Positions 16,369 through 24,213 of a DNA stretch of 64,000 nucleotides are shown here, piece after piece. Numbering within the stretch: position 1 is the first letter of the stretch; the number at the start of each line of letters is the position of its first letter. This stretch comes from Salinispora mooreana. Its GTDB lineage: Bacteria > Actinomycetota > Actinomycetes > Mycobacteriales > Micromonosporaceae. A model generated the notes under the pieces. That model ran no database searches and was not told where the DNA came from. It saw nothing but the letters and a program-made list of their open reading frames with translations. The translations under genes were made by a program, and so were the position numbers. The stretch is taken from contig NZ_KB900614.1 of assembly GCF_000379065.1 (NCBI RefSeq), positions 952,107 to 1,016,106 of the forward strand, read 5' to 3'.

Positions 16369-18183
16369 GTGTCCCCGGACAAGCGAGACCTGCCGGCGGC
16401 GGAGGAACTGACCCTGGCCCGACTAGCACTCACCGAGGGCGACCTGGCGCACGCTGCCGCCCACATCGCGGGGGCGCTGGCACAGGCACCGACTCTTCCC
16501 GAGGCCCACGAACTACTCTCCCGGCTCGCTGCCGTCGACGGCGACGGGCTCAACCTCTTTCCCCTGCACCAGAACGTCTTCGTCGGAACCGTGGTCGCCC
16601 GGGCCCACCTACTCGCCGCTGCCGGCCGGCCCGCCGAGGGGTTGGACCTGCTCGTTGCGGCCACGGGCCACGCGCCTACCGAGCCGTGGGCGGAGGTGCC
16701 CTGGGTGACCGCGCCCGACCTGGCCGAACGCCTCGGGCCGGAGCGGATCGCCCAGATTCTCATGCAGGTCTGCGCCGCGACCGCCGATCCGGTTCCCCGA
16801 GCCGGCCGGGCCGCCCTCACTCCATACCTCACGCTGGCCCGCAACGCGGTGGCCACGTACCACGGACACGCGCTGCTGTTCGGCGCCGCCTCCGCACTGG
16901 CCCGGCGGCTCGGCGAGGTAGCACTCGCCGTCCGGTGGGCGTCCCAGGGGTTACGTGCCGAGCCATCCAAGATCGGTGAGGTCTGGCTCGGGTACGCCTA
17001 TCGAAGCGCGGGGCGAATCCGAGACGCCCTCGCAGCGCTGGAACGTGCCGTTGCGCACGACCCGGACGACCTCGCCGTCTACGCCGACATCGCGGGCACT
17101 CTCGCCGACCACGGACGGCTGGACGAGGCGCTCGACTGGATCAACCGGGCGCTCGCCCGGGACCCGACGTTTGACTGTGCCGTGCACACCGCCCATCGGC
17201 TGCGCTTTCAGCGCGACGGCGATGTCGGGCACCTCATCGCACTGGCGGACTTCGTCCGGGAGCACCCCGAGGACTCCCACGAGCACACCGACCTCGCTGA
17301 GTCCTGCGCCGGCCAGCCCTGGCTCGGGCAGATCACTCCGGCCGCCGGCCCCGCCGTGGACGCACTCCGGGCCAACCATGCCGGCGGTCGGCTGGGAGCC
17401 AGCATCCGGTTCGGGTCGCCGGTGCCGCCGAGCGCCCTGCACACCCTCACCCGAGCCGCGCCCGGGCTCCGGGTTCGGCTGGCACAGGGGCCAGGCCCGG
17501 ACCCGCGGGAACCCCGACGCGCGGTGGACTGGCACCTGTGGCGGCACGACGGCACACCCGCCGTCGAAGCCCCCTCGCCACTGGCGGCGGACCACCTCCG
17601 GCAGTTCGTGCATCCGGCGTGGCCCCATCCGCCGGCGGCGTACGACGCCGCGGTGGCCCTGGCCACCCTGGACCTGACCGACCTCCTCGGTCTGCTGGCC
17701 CATCCGCCGGCGACCCCACCGACCGTGCTGGGTCGGGTCCTCGACGATCAGGACCCGTCCCTCTGGATCCGCAGCGTCCAGGTGTGGGCCTGCCTCGGGC
17801 TGCTGCACCACCGCACCGACGAGCCATGGCCGACCTCCACCCGCCGGGCCGTGCTGCTAGACCTGACCTGGGGCGTCGAGGACTGGGCTACCGAGGCCGC
17901 GCTCTTCGCCCTGGTCACCGTCGCCTGGGTCGACCCAGCGGTCCGCCCCGAGGTCGCCGCGGTCGTCGCCGAACGACTCACCGATGCGGTCGAGGTGGCG
18001 CGAACCCGCCCGGTCCCGATCGCCCGGTCCCTGGCGCTTCTGGCACTGGCCACCCCGGACCTGGCCCCGGAATCCCGAACGCTGGCCCAGACGGTGGCCG
18101 GTGGCCGGCCGTCGGCGCCAATGCCGCCCGGCCCGCTTCGCCGCCTCTGGCGACGCATCACGACACTCCTCCGCCGCCACTGA
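16369..18183 (+). CDS. Tetratricopeptide-repeat protein
   Basis: A 604-residue protein with TPR-like repeats in residues 10-330. Clear units include ALTEGDLAHAAAHIAGALAQ, EVWLGYAYRSAGRIRDALAA and LADHGRLDEALDWINRALAR, each showing the helix-turn-helix pattern with small residues at positions 8, 20 and 27. The C-terminal half is helical without a known motif and ends in a basic stretch (RRLWRRITTLLRRH). No signal peptide. GTG at 16369 with GGGAG upstream is chosen; the open frame to the left overlaps the SIS gene and is not conserved sequence. Acts presumably as a protein-interaction scaffold; function unknown. Confidence 0.8.
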   Translation: MSPDKRDLPAAEELTLARLALTEGDLAHAAAHIAGALAQAPTLPEAHELLSRLAAVDGDGLNLFPLHQNVFVGTVVARAHLLAAAGRPAEGLDLLVAATGHAPTEPWAEVPWVTAPDLAERLGPERIAQILMQVCAATADPVPRAGRAALTPYLTLARNAVATYHGHALLFGAASALARRLGEVALAVRWASQGLRAEPSKIGEVWLGYAYRSAGRIRDALAALERAVAHDPDDLAVYADIAGTLADHGRLDEALDWINRALARDPTFDCAVHTAHRLRFQRDGDVGHLIALADFVREHPEDSHEHTDLAESCAGQPWLGQITPAAGPAVDALRANHAGGRLGASIRFGSPVPPSALHTLTRAAPGLRVRLAQGPGPDPREPRRAVDWHLWRHDGTPAVEAPSPLAADHLRQFVHPAWPHPPAAYDAAVALATLDLTDLLGLLAHPPATPPTVLGRVLDDQDPSLWIRSVQVWACLGLLHHRTDEPWPTSTRRAVLLDLTWGVEDWATEAALFALVTVAWVDPAVRPEVAAVVAERLTDAVEVARTRPVPIARSLALLALATPDLAPESRTLAQTVAGGRPSAPMPPGPLRRLWRRITTLLRRH

Positions 18184-18204
18184 TCTCGCCGAGCCGACTC
18201 GGGG

Positions 18205-19773
18205 TCAGCGGCGGGCGCCCGGGAGTTGGGGCTTCGCCTCGCCGGGCGGCACCGGGATGTTCTCGGTACGCAGCGGAATCTCCCTGATGAGCCAGGCGAG
18301 CACCGGCACCACGAGGGTGAACAGCAGGGCCCACTGAAACACGTGTGAGATCGCGTCGGCGAGGCCACCGAAAACCAGCTCCCGGACCGCCTCCGGGAGC
18401 TCCCGAAGCTTCGCGAGGTCCATCGCCGCCCCGGCCTCACCGCCGCCGAACATCCCGCCGCCGGGGGAGCTGGCCAGCCGGCTGGCGAAGACGGCCCCGA
18501 AGAGCGAGATGCCGAACGAGCCGCCGATCGAGCGGAAGAAGGTCGCCGCGCCGCTGGCCGCGCCCAGATCGCGCTGATCAACACTGTTCTGCGCGATCAG
18601 CATCGTCGTCTGCATCAGGAAGCCCATACCGACACCGAGCACGAGTAGGTAGAGCGAGGACTCCGCCACCTCGGTCTGCGCGTCGAGCCGTGTCAGCAGG
18701 ACCATGCCCACACTCATCACCACACCGCCGATGATCGGGAAGACCCGGTACCGGCCGGTTCTGGTGATCATCCGCCCCACCACCAACGAGACCACCAGCA
18801 TGCCGAACATCAACGGCAGCAGGAGCAACCCGGATTCGGTGGCTGAGGCGCCCTGCACGGTCTGCTGGTAGAGCGGCAGAAAGCTCATCGCCCCGTACAT
18901 CGCGAAGCCGAGCAGGAAACCGATCACCGAGATCAGCGCGAAGTTGCGGTTGGCGAAGAGTGAAAGCGGCAGGATCGGCTCCACCGCCCGCCGCTCGACG
19001 ACCGCGAAGACGACGAGCGAGGTCACCGCGAGGACGATCAGGCCAACGATCTGCGGAGAACGCCAGGCGTACTCGTTACCACCCCACGTGGTGATCAGCA
19101 CGATCGCGGTGATGCCGACCGCGAGCAGTGCGGCACCGAGCCAGTCAATCCGGTGCTCGGTGCGATGCCGGGGCAGACGCAGGGTGGCGACGAGCAGCAC
19201 CAGGGCGACCCCGCCGAGGGGCAGGTTGACATAGAAGGCCCAGCGCCAGGAGAGATGATCGGTGATGAAGCCGCCGACCAGCGGGCCAGTCACCAGGGCG
19301 ACCGCCATGATCCCGGCGATCGTCCCCTGGTAGCGACCCCGCTCGCGGGGCGGCACCAGATCGCCGATGATCGCCAACACGCCGACCATCAGGCCGCCCG
19401 CACCGAGGCCCTGCACCGCGCGGAAGGCGATCAGTTCCACCATCCCGTCATCCGGCCCGCCGAGCAGGTCGGAGCCGGCCATGCCGCAGAGCGCGGACCC
19501 GACAAGAAAGATCACCACCGAGGTCAGGAAGATCGGCTTCCGGCCGAAGAGGTCACCGAGCTTGCCCCAGATCGGAGTGGAGACGGTGGTCCCGAGAACA
19601 TAGGCGGTAACAACCCAGGTGAAGTGGTCCAGACCGCCGAACTCACCCACAATCCGCGGCAGGGCGGTGCTGACGATCATATTGTCCAACATCGCCAGCA
19701 TCATGGCGATCATCAGGCCGAAGAGCACGATCCGGATATTCGGTCGCGTCGGAGCCGGGGCTGCCTGGGTCAT
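18205..19773 (-). CDS. MFS multidrug efflux transporter, DHA2 (EmrB/QacA) family
   Basis: A 522-residue proton-driven exporter with 14 predicted membrane helices. Motif A is GKLGDLFGRKPIF after helix 2, motif D1 is LDNMIVSTALPRIVGEF in helix 1, and motif C-type GxxxGPxxGG appears as VALVTGPLVGGFITD; these define the DHA2 branch. ATG at 19773 has GAGGGGA upstream. The divergent TetR gene 100 bp away and two operator-like repeats between them suggest repression relieved by substrate. Substrate cannot be deduced. Confidence 0.93.
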   Translation of the reverse strand: MTQAAPAPTRPNIRIVLFGLMIAMMLAMLDNMIVSTALPRIVGEFGGLDHFTWVVTAYVLGTTVSTPIWGKLGDLFGRKPIFLTSVVIFLVGSALCGMAGSDLLGGPDDGMVELIAFRAVQGLGAGGLMVGVLAIIGDLVPPRERGRYQGTIAGIMAVALVTGPLVGGFITDHLSWRWAFYVNLPLGGVALVLLVATLRLPRHRTEHRIDWLGAALLAVGITAIVLITTWGGNEYAWRSPQIVGLIVLAVTSLVVFAVVERRAVEPILPLSLFANRNFALISVIGFLLGFAMYGAMSFLPLYQQTVQGASATESGLLLLPLMFGMLVVSLVVGRMITRTGRYRVFPIIGGVVMSVGMVLLTRLDAQTEVAESSLYLLVLGVGMGFLMQTTMLIAQNSVDQRDLGAASGAATFFRSIGGSFGISLFGAVFASRLASSPGGGMFGGGEAGAAMDLAKLRELPEAVRELVFGGLADAISHVFQWALLFTLVVPVLAWLIREIPLRTENIPVPPGEAKPQLPGARR

Positions 19774-19795
19774 ACGTCATTCCCCTCGGGGTTTG

Positions 19796-19815
19796 CTTAC
19801 TTGCCGACCGGCTAG
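19796..19815. promoter_or_regulatory. Operator-like repeat 1 in the MFS/TetR divergent region
   Basis: CTTACTTGCCGACCGGCTAG, a 20-bp element whose first half matches operator 2 (19820-19839); its right half-site (GCTAG) is degenerate. Confidence 0.4.
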
Positions 19816-19819
19816 CCAG

Positions 19820-19839
19820 CTTACTAGCCGTACGGTAAG
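19820..19839. promoter_or_regulatory. Operator-like palindrome 2 in the MFS/TetR divergent region
   Basis: CTTAC-N10-GTAAG, a 20-bp dyad exactly 24 bp from the first copy, midway between the two start codons; typical size for a TetR operator. Confidence 0.55.
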
Positions 19840-19873
19840 TTGGGGTGCCGACGACAGTCAAGCGGGGTAGGTG

Positions 19874-20464
19874 ATGAGAGTGCGGGAGAGCACCGGCAGC
19901 ACACGGGAACGGATCAAGACCGTCGCCCTGGAGCTCTTCACCGAGCAGGGCTACGAGAAGACCTCGCTCCGGGAGATCGCCGAACGGCTCAACGTGACGA
20001 AGGCGGCGCTCTACTACCACTTCAAGAGCAAGGACGAAATCGTCAACAGCTTCGTCGAGGACCGCCTCGATCAACTGGACGACCTCGTCGCCTGGGCCGA
20101 GGTCCAACCCGCCACACTGACCACCCGACGGGGCATCATCGGTCGGTACGCGGACACCATGTGCGCCGGGCAATACCCGTCGGTGATGCGCTTCTTCGAG
20201 CAGAACCAGACAGCGTTACGGAGTCTCGCCGCCGGACAGCGGATGCGGGAGCGGATGTTCCAGCTAGCCAACCTGCTCTGCGGCGACGACTCCTCCCCCG
20301 AGGCCCAACTCCGGGCCGCCCTCGCGCTCTTCTCCGTACACAGCAGTTGGCTTGGGGTACGCGCGCCCGGCCTGACCGACCAGGAACGCCGGGAGGTTGC
20401 CCTGAAGGTGGCCGACGAGCTCATCGCCGCCATCGGCCCACCCCCGACCGACGACCCCCGCTGA
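19874..20464 (+). CDS. TetR-family transcriptional regulator
   Basis: A 196-residue repressor. The N-terminal HTH is TRERIKTVALELFTEQGYEK followed by TSLREIAERLNVTKAALYYHF and KSKDEIV, the TetR DNA-binding signature. The C-terminal ligand domain is divergent. It is transcribed away from the MFS exporter and probably represses it and itself through the palindromes at 19796-19839. Start: GTG 19871 and ATG 19874 are adjacent and in frame; I take the ATG, which places the GGGG ribosome-like run 7 nt upstream. Ligand unknown. Confidence 0.92.
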   Translation: MRVRESTGSTRERIKTVALELFTEQGYEKTSLREIAERLNVTKAALYYHFKSKDEIVNSFVEDRLDQLDDLVAWAEVQPATLTTRRGIIGRYADTMCAGQYPSVMRFFEQNQTALRSLAAGQRMRERMFQLANLLCGDDSSPEAQLRAALALFSVHSSWLGVRAPGLTDQERREVALKVADELIAAIGPPPTDDPR

Positions 20465-20477
20465 CCCAACCGCCGGC

Positions 20478-20981
20478 TCAGGCCGGAAGCGAAAGCCGCA
20501 GTCCGCGCAGGAGCACGCCGGCCATCGGCGACCAGTCCAGCTCCGGTGCCCGAGTGAACCCCCGCCGCTGATAGAGCCGCTGCGCCGAGGCGGCGAGGCC
20601 ATCTCGCATGCAGATCACCAGGGCGGAGCAGCCCAACTCGGTCGCCCGCGCCACGCACGCCTCCACCAGAGCCGCGCCAACTCCCCGCCCCTGCACTGCC
20701 GGGTCCACGGCGAGCATCCGGAACTCCGCCTCGCCGGCTCCGGAGAGCTCGGCGTATTGGGTACCGGGCAGGACGAAGAGGACCGAACCCAGCACAGCGT
20801 CGGTGCCGGCGTCCACGGCGACCAGCACCTCACCGTGCTCCACCCGAGCCGGGACGTCGGCGAGCACCGCCGCGTACCCATGCTCTCCCTTGAGCTGCCC
20901 GTCCGCCTCGTAGGCGGCGACCGTCAGCCGGGCGACCGCGGAGTGGTCAGCCGGCGTGACGGGTCGGACCAGGACACTCAA
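20478..20981 (-). CDS. GNAT-family N-acetyltransferase
   Basis: A 167-residue acetyltransferase using acetyl-CoA. The pantetheine-binding motif A is RMLAVDPAVQGRGVGAALVEA (Q-x-x-G-x-G), preceded by the beta-strand LGSVLFVLPGT and followed by SAQRLYQRRGFTRA (motif B). Substrate unknown. The only start in reach is TTG at 20981, which overlaps the biotin-carrier stop codon by 4 bp (TTGA), indicating translational coupling. It converges on tetR with a 13-bp gap. Confidence 0.85.
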   Translation of the reverse strand: MSVLVRPVTPADHSAVARLTVAAYEADGQLKGEHGYAAVLADVPARVEHGEVLVAVDAGTDAVLGSVLFVLPGTQYAELSGAGEAEFRMLAVDPAVQGRGVGAALVEACVARATELGCSALVICMRDGLAASAQRLYQRRGFTRAPELDWSPMAGVLLRGLRLSLPA

Positions 20982-21193
20982 CCGATCACCGCGATCAGGT
21001 CGCCGTCCTGCACCACGTCCCCCTCGTTGACCGCCAGCTCATGTACGACGCCGTCGGACTCGCTGACGACCGGGATCTCCATCTTCATCGACTCCAGGAT
21101 CACCAGCGTGTCCCCCTCGGACACGGTGTCCCCGGCCGACGCGACGACCTTCCAGACGTTCGCCACCATCTCGGCGCGGATCTCCTCGGCCAT
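20978..21193 (-). CDS. Biotin-carrier protein of TB7.3 type
   Basis: A 71-residue biotin/lipoyl-attachment domain with the biotinylation site ILESMKMEIPV; Lys is the biotinylated residue. It equals in length the M. tuberculosis biotinylated protein TB7.3 (Rv3221c), which is also located next to rshA-sigH. Such mini-BCCPs serve acyl-CoA or pyruvate-type carboxylases encoded elsewhere. ATG at 21193; AAAGG lies 8 nt upstream. The longer frame to 21394 has no family resemblance and is rejected. The acetyltransferase gene follows with a 4-bp overlap. Confidence 0.93.
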   Translation of the reverse strand: MAEEIRAEMVANVWKVVASAGDTVSEGDTLVILESMKMEIPVVSESDGVVHELAVNEGDVVQDGDLIAVIG

Positions 21194-21369
21194 CTCCCCA
21201 GCCTTTCTCTCGCGACTGTCCTGCCGACGTATCCAATCATGAGCCGGGCCGGAGCGGGGCGGCCACGCCAAGACGCGCCAGTACCGCCCGAGCACGCTTC
21301 GAGAAACGGCACGGGCCCCCGCGCCGGGCGACGCCCCGGGCCGGGCCCGCCAGCCAGCGACAACAGCAC

Positions 21370-21375
21370 TAGGGT
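21370..21375 (+). promoter_or_regulatory. Candidate -10 box for bL37
   Basis: TAGGGT 66 bp before the bL37 start; a good actinobacterial -10 hexamer, with no clear -35. Confidence 0.35.
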
Positions 21376-21441
21376 CGGACGCGTCCGGTTTCACGCCGCA
21401 GTGGTCGCGCCGCCGCGGCGTCCACCAACAAGGAGGTCACC

Positions 21442-21516
21442 ATGGCCAAGAGGGCCCGGAAGAAGAAGGCTCGCAAGAAGGGCGCGGCCAACCACGGCAA
21501 GCGCCCCAACTCCTGA
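21442..21516 (+). CDS. Ribosomal protein bL37 (24 aa)
   Basis: A 24-codon gene with a perfect AAGGAGGT ribosome site 4 nt before the ATG. The translation is strongly basic and ends in ANHGKRPNS. It matches the tiny actinobacterial 50S protein bL37 first seen in mycobacterial ribosome structures, which has the same AKR.RKK...ANHGKRPN pattern. It is well below the usual length cut-off and therefore easily missed. It stands alone between the TB7.3-like gene and rshA, followed by a perfect palindromic terminator. Confidence 0.9.
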   Translation: MAKRARKKKARKKGAANHGKRPNS

Positions 21517-21563
21517 ACCACCGCCGCGACCAAGCCCAGCCGGCTCGGCCAGCGGGAACGACA

Positions 21564-21593
21564 GTGGCCCGGACCGAGCTCGGTCCGGGCCAC
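21564..21593. terminator. Bidirectional palindromic terminator between bL37 and rshA
   Basis: 30-bp perfect palindrome with 15-bp arms and no spacer, 47 bp after bL37 and 17 bp after the rshA stop; usable from both sides. Confidence 0.8.
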
Positions 21594-21610
21594 CACGGTG
21601 TAGCCCCAGG

Positions 21611-21898
21611 TCAGTCAGCCAACTCACGCGACTCGCTGCTGCCGAAGACCACGAGTTCGGCGAGCTTGCTGCGGAGCCGCTCGCGAAGCTGGTCAGGAGC
21701 GGTCTCATTACCGCAGCAGCGGGCCACGAGCGCCTGGACCTCCTGCTCGATGCCGTATTCACGCAGGCACGGACCACACTCGTCGAGGTGGTGCCGGATC
21801 AGCTTCCGCCGCTCCTCTGCGCACTCCAGGTCCAGGTACAGGTAGACCTCCGCCAACACCTCGCGGCAGTCCGTCTCGTGCGGCTCTCCACAACTCAC
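21611..21898 (-). CDS. rshA: Redox-sensing zinc anti-sigma factor RshA/RsrA
   Basis: A 95-residue ZAS-family anti-sigma factor that sequesters SigH in the reduced, zinc-bound state and lets go when the thiols form a disulfide. The core is KLIRHHLDECGPCLREY, the H-x3-C-x2-C zinc motif, with an upstream Cys (TDCREVLAEVYLYLD) also typical for RsrA. GTG at 21898 lies one base after the sigH stop, so the two genes are co-translated. Position next to sigH and a TB7.3-like gene matches M. tuberculosis Rv3221A. Confidence 0.95.
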   Translation of the reverse strand: MSCGEPHETDCREVLAEVYLYLDLECAEERRKLIRHHLDECGPCLREYGIEQEVQALVARCCGNETAPDQLRERLRSKLAELVVFGSSESRELAD

Positions 21899-21899
21899 G

Positions 21900-22508
21900 T
21901 CAGACCCCCCGGCCGGTCGAGCCCTTGGCCGACGACGCAGAGCTGAAGCCCCGGTCGGCCGCGTACTGCTCCAGCAGCTTGCGCAGGTTACGACGACCGC
22001 GGTGCAGGCGTGACATCACGGTGCCAATCGGCGTACCCATGATCTCGGCAACCTCCTTGTAGGAGAAGCCCTCGACATCGGTGAGGTAGACAGCCAGCCG
22101 GAACTCCTCGGGTAGCTGTTGCAGGGCCTGCTTGATGTCGCTGTCCGGCAACCGGTCCAGCGCCTCCGTCTCAGCGGAGCGCAGCCCGCTGGAGGTGTGC
22201 GACTCGGCCTCGGCGAGCTGCCAGTCGGTGATCTCGTCGGTCGGCGCCTGAATCGGCTGCCGCTGCCGCCGCCGGTAGGAGTTGATGTAGGTATTGGTCA
22301 GGATTCGGTACAGCCAGGCCTTCAGGTTGGTGCCCTGCTCGAACTGGTGAAAGGCTGCGTACGCCTTCAGGTACGTCTCCTGGACCAGGTCCTCGGCATC
22401 TGCCGGGTTGCGGGTCATCCGTAAGCCAGCAGCGTAGAGCTGGTCAACAAAGGGCATGGCGTCCCGCTCGAAGCGGGCCCGGCGCTCGTCCGTCTTCTCG
22501 GTGGTCAA
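21900..22508 (-). CDS. sigH: ECF RNA polymerase sigma factor SigH/SigR
   Basis: A 202-residue group-4 sigma factor of the thiol-stress type. Region 2 is [22 protein letters not shown] with [20 protein letters not shown]; region 4 is [42 protein letters not shown]. It directs transcription of disulfide-stress genes (thioredoxin, mycoredoxin, proteases) from GGAAT-N18-GTT promoters. The start is taken as TTG 22508 (GAGGGG 8 nt upstream), just before [18 protein letters not shown] where homology begins. The frame stays open for 126 further codons upstream, reminiscent of the longer SigR' form in Streptomyces, but the SigH-type promoter lies inside that stretch. rshA follows at 1 bp. Confidence 0.93.
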   Translation of the reverse strand: MTTEKTDERRARFERDAMPFVDQLYAAGLRMTRNPADAEDLVQETYLKAYAAFHQFEQGTNLKAWLYRILTNTYINSYRRRQRQPIQAPTDEITDWQLAEAESHTSSGLRSAETEALDRLPDSDIKQALQQLPEEFRLAVYLTDVEGFSYKEVAEIMGTPIGTVMSRLHRGRRNLRKLLEQYAADRGFSSASSAKGSTGRGV

Positions 22509-22554
22509 CCGCGCATCCCCTCGGGTCGGATGTTTCCTCGCCGAGGATACGTGC

Positions 22555-22580
22555 AACCGCTCACCGACAGATTCACTTCC
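22555..22580 (-). promoter_or_regulatory. SigH-type autoregulatory promoter
   Basis: GGAAG (22580-22576), exact 18-bp spacer, GTT (22557-22555), reading toward sigH; consensus is GGAAT-N18-GTT. Inferred transcript start is about 40 nt before the TTG start. Confidence 0.6.
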
Positions 22581-22777
22581 GCCCAGCCCGACCGAAACCC
22601 GGGCCGCCGACGCCGCCGTTGGCCAGCTCGGCCCCGCCAGCACGCGGTGTCGCGGCCACGTCTCCCGATCGTCCAACTCCCGGGCCTGCGTCTCGACCGG
22701 CACCGGCCACCCCCCTCGTCGGAAAAGTCGTCCGCCGGATGTAACGCGGGTCGGCGGGGCGGGAATTCCGGCCATCG

Positions 22778-22838
22778 GCCCCCTTTCCTGGTCCCGGCCC
22801 GACCTCGGCGGGGACCGGAGCTGGGACCAGGAAGGGCC
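22778..22838 (-). terminator. Long imperfect hairpin after the hydrolase gene
   Basis: CCCTTTCCTGGTCCC pairs with GGGACCAGGAAGGG (one bulge) across a GC-rich loop, 73 bp downstream of the hydrolase stop. The 402-bp gap between sigH and the hydrolase holds this hairpin, the sigH promoter and nothing else recognisable. Confidence 0.6.
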
Positions 22839-22910
22839 CGGGAGGACCGGTGCCGCCGCCGGGCTGGGGCGGGCGGCACCATCCAAAGCAACGAGAGTCG
22901 CCCACCACGG

Positions 22911-23579
22911 TCACGCCTCATCGGCGCAGTCGGACGGCGTGACCCCACGGCTGGACCGGTCCGGAGGGCCGGTCCAGCCACCGGCACGCAGCCAGTCGAG
23001 GACGACCGCCGCCGTGCCCAGCGGATCCTTGCGCAGCTCATGCCGCTCCCCCGGCCGGGTGATGACGCTAACCGTCGGCACCGCGGCCACCGGCGTCCCG
23101 AACGGGTCCCGGTCGCCGTTCACCACCAACGTTGGCACGCTGACCGGCAGCTCGGCGGCGCGAGACCGCTCCGGTCGGCCCGGTGGGTGCAGCGGAAACG
23201 CCAGGGCCACCACACCCGCTGCCCCCACCGCGTCGGCGGTACGGCAGGCCACCCGGGCACCACTGGAGCGGCCGCCCACCACCAGCGGAACTCCGGGACA
23301 CCGCGCCCGAAGCACGGACAACACCACCGTCCAGGCCACGTCGAGCTGCCGCGCGGGTGCGGGCGCGCGCCGGCCCGCGAGCCGGTAGGGCTGAGTCACC
23401 CGGGCAACGACCAGGCCAGCGGCCAGTGCGGCGTCCCGGAGCGCGAGCAGGTCCGGCGCGTCCACCCCGCCGCCCGCTCCGTGACCGAGCACCAACAGAG
23501 CGGCCGGCGGACCGACAGGGCGGTCGAGCTCCACCCCGGCCGGCCCGTGCGGAGTAATGATCTCCTCGGTCGGCGTCAC
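22911..23579 (-). CDS. Alpha/beta-hydrolase family protein (dienelactone hydrolase-like)
   Basis: A 222-residue hydrolase of the KANL3/Tex30-like group. ALLVLGHGAGGGVDAPDL is the oxyanion region and VVGGRSSGARVACR the nucleophile elbow (G-x-S-x-G, Ser in RSSGAR). VVNGDRDPFGTP carries the acidic residue and RPGERHELR the catalytic histidine. All three triad residues are thus visible. Substrate unknown. GTG at 23579 is the first start with homology, although no strong ribosome site is seen. It lies between the sigH promoter region and the WhiB gene, all reading leftward. Confidence 0.82.
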   Translation of the reverse strand: MTPTEEIITPHGPAGVELDRPVGPPAALLVLGHGAGGGVDAPDLLALRDAALAAGLVVARVTQPYRLAGRRAPAPARQLDVAWTVVLSVLRARCPGVPLVVGGRSSGARVACRTADAVGAAGVVALAFPLHPPGRPERSRAAELPVSVPTLVVNGDRDPFGTPVAAVPTVSVITRPGERHELRKDPLGTAAVVLDWLRAGGWTGPPDRSSRGVTPSDCADEA

Positions 23580-23632
23580 GCCACCATTCTGACCGTCACG
23601 CCGATGCTCCGGTCACGCGGCCACGCCGACGC

Positions 23633-24022
23633 TCACCGGCCGAGTGGCACCGGGGCCAGCCGCCGGCCCCGGACCAGCGGCTGGGCAGCGTCGGTCAGGG
23701 CTGGCTGAACCTCGCCGCGCCAGGCGACCAGCATGGCCCGACGCTCGCGCGGGGTGGTGCCACCCCAGACGCCATAGCAGTCGCCGACCTCCAACGCCCA
23801 GGCGAGACAGGCCCCCTGCACGTCACAGGTGTGACAGAGCGCCACAGCGGCGTCCGCCGGCTCGTTGGGCGCCGGAAAGAAGGTTTCCGGGTCAACGCTT
23901 TGGCAGACGCCTCTGGTACGCCATGCATCGTCTCGCTGACGCTCATGCAGAGCCCGCAACAGGCGCGTGTCATGTCGTGCCGCAGCAACCTCGTGTGGAC
24001 GGGGCATGCGTGCCCTGGTCAT
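23633..24022 (-). CDS. WhiB-family Fe-S regulator
   Basis: A 129-residue WhiB-like protein. The four cluster cysteines are in TRGVCQSVDPETFFPA (Cys1) and VALCHTCDVQGACLAWAL (C-x2-C-x5-C), followed by the GVWGGTTPRERRAML turn and a short basic C-terminus with RGRR. It is neither the WhiB1 nor the WhiB7 type, both of which are encoded elsewhere in the window, and lacks a canonical AT-hook; subclass undecided. ATG at 24022 has GGGGGAGG upstream. The 190-bp region upstream is unusually A/T-rich and contains a palindrome. Confidence 0.9.
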   Translation of the reverse strand: MTRARMPRPHEVAAARHDTRLLRALHERQRDDAWRTRGVCQSVDPETFFPAPNEPADAAVALCHTCDVQGACLAWALEVGDCYGVWGGTTPRERRAMLVAWRGEVQPALTDAAQPLVRGRRLAPVPLGR

Positions 24023-24102
24023 CCACCCACCTCCCCCGTGGGACCGGAAATCTAGGGCACGACTCGCCGCATGCGAATCGATGCCCACTACCGGCGCTCT
24101 GG

Positions 24103-24129
24103 TGTATCGCACTTTTCGAAGTCGATACA
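24103..24129. promoter_or_regulatory. Palindrome upstream of the WhiB-family gene
   Basis: TGTATCG-c-ACTT-ttcg-AAGT-CGATACA, 11-bp arms with one unpaired base, 80 bp before the WhiB start. On the minus strand TTGTAT followed 16 bp later by GATACA could be -35/-10, so an operator overlapping the promoter is plausible. Confidence 0.5.
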
Positions 24130-24213
24130 AGGGGTAGCGGAAAAAAGTTGAATTAACCAGGAATGTTTTGCTCTTAAAACCGACAAATAACCTGGCCTTA
24201 AGTCGCGGATACG

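Noticed and set aside
24140..24205. A/T-rich imperfect repeat CCAGG...CCTGG after the SRAP stop
   Set aside because: Weak stem (GTTTT/AAAAC inside) with long spacers; could be a terminator of the SRAP gene but not convincing.
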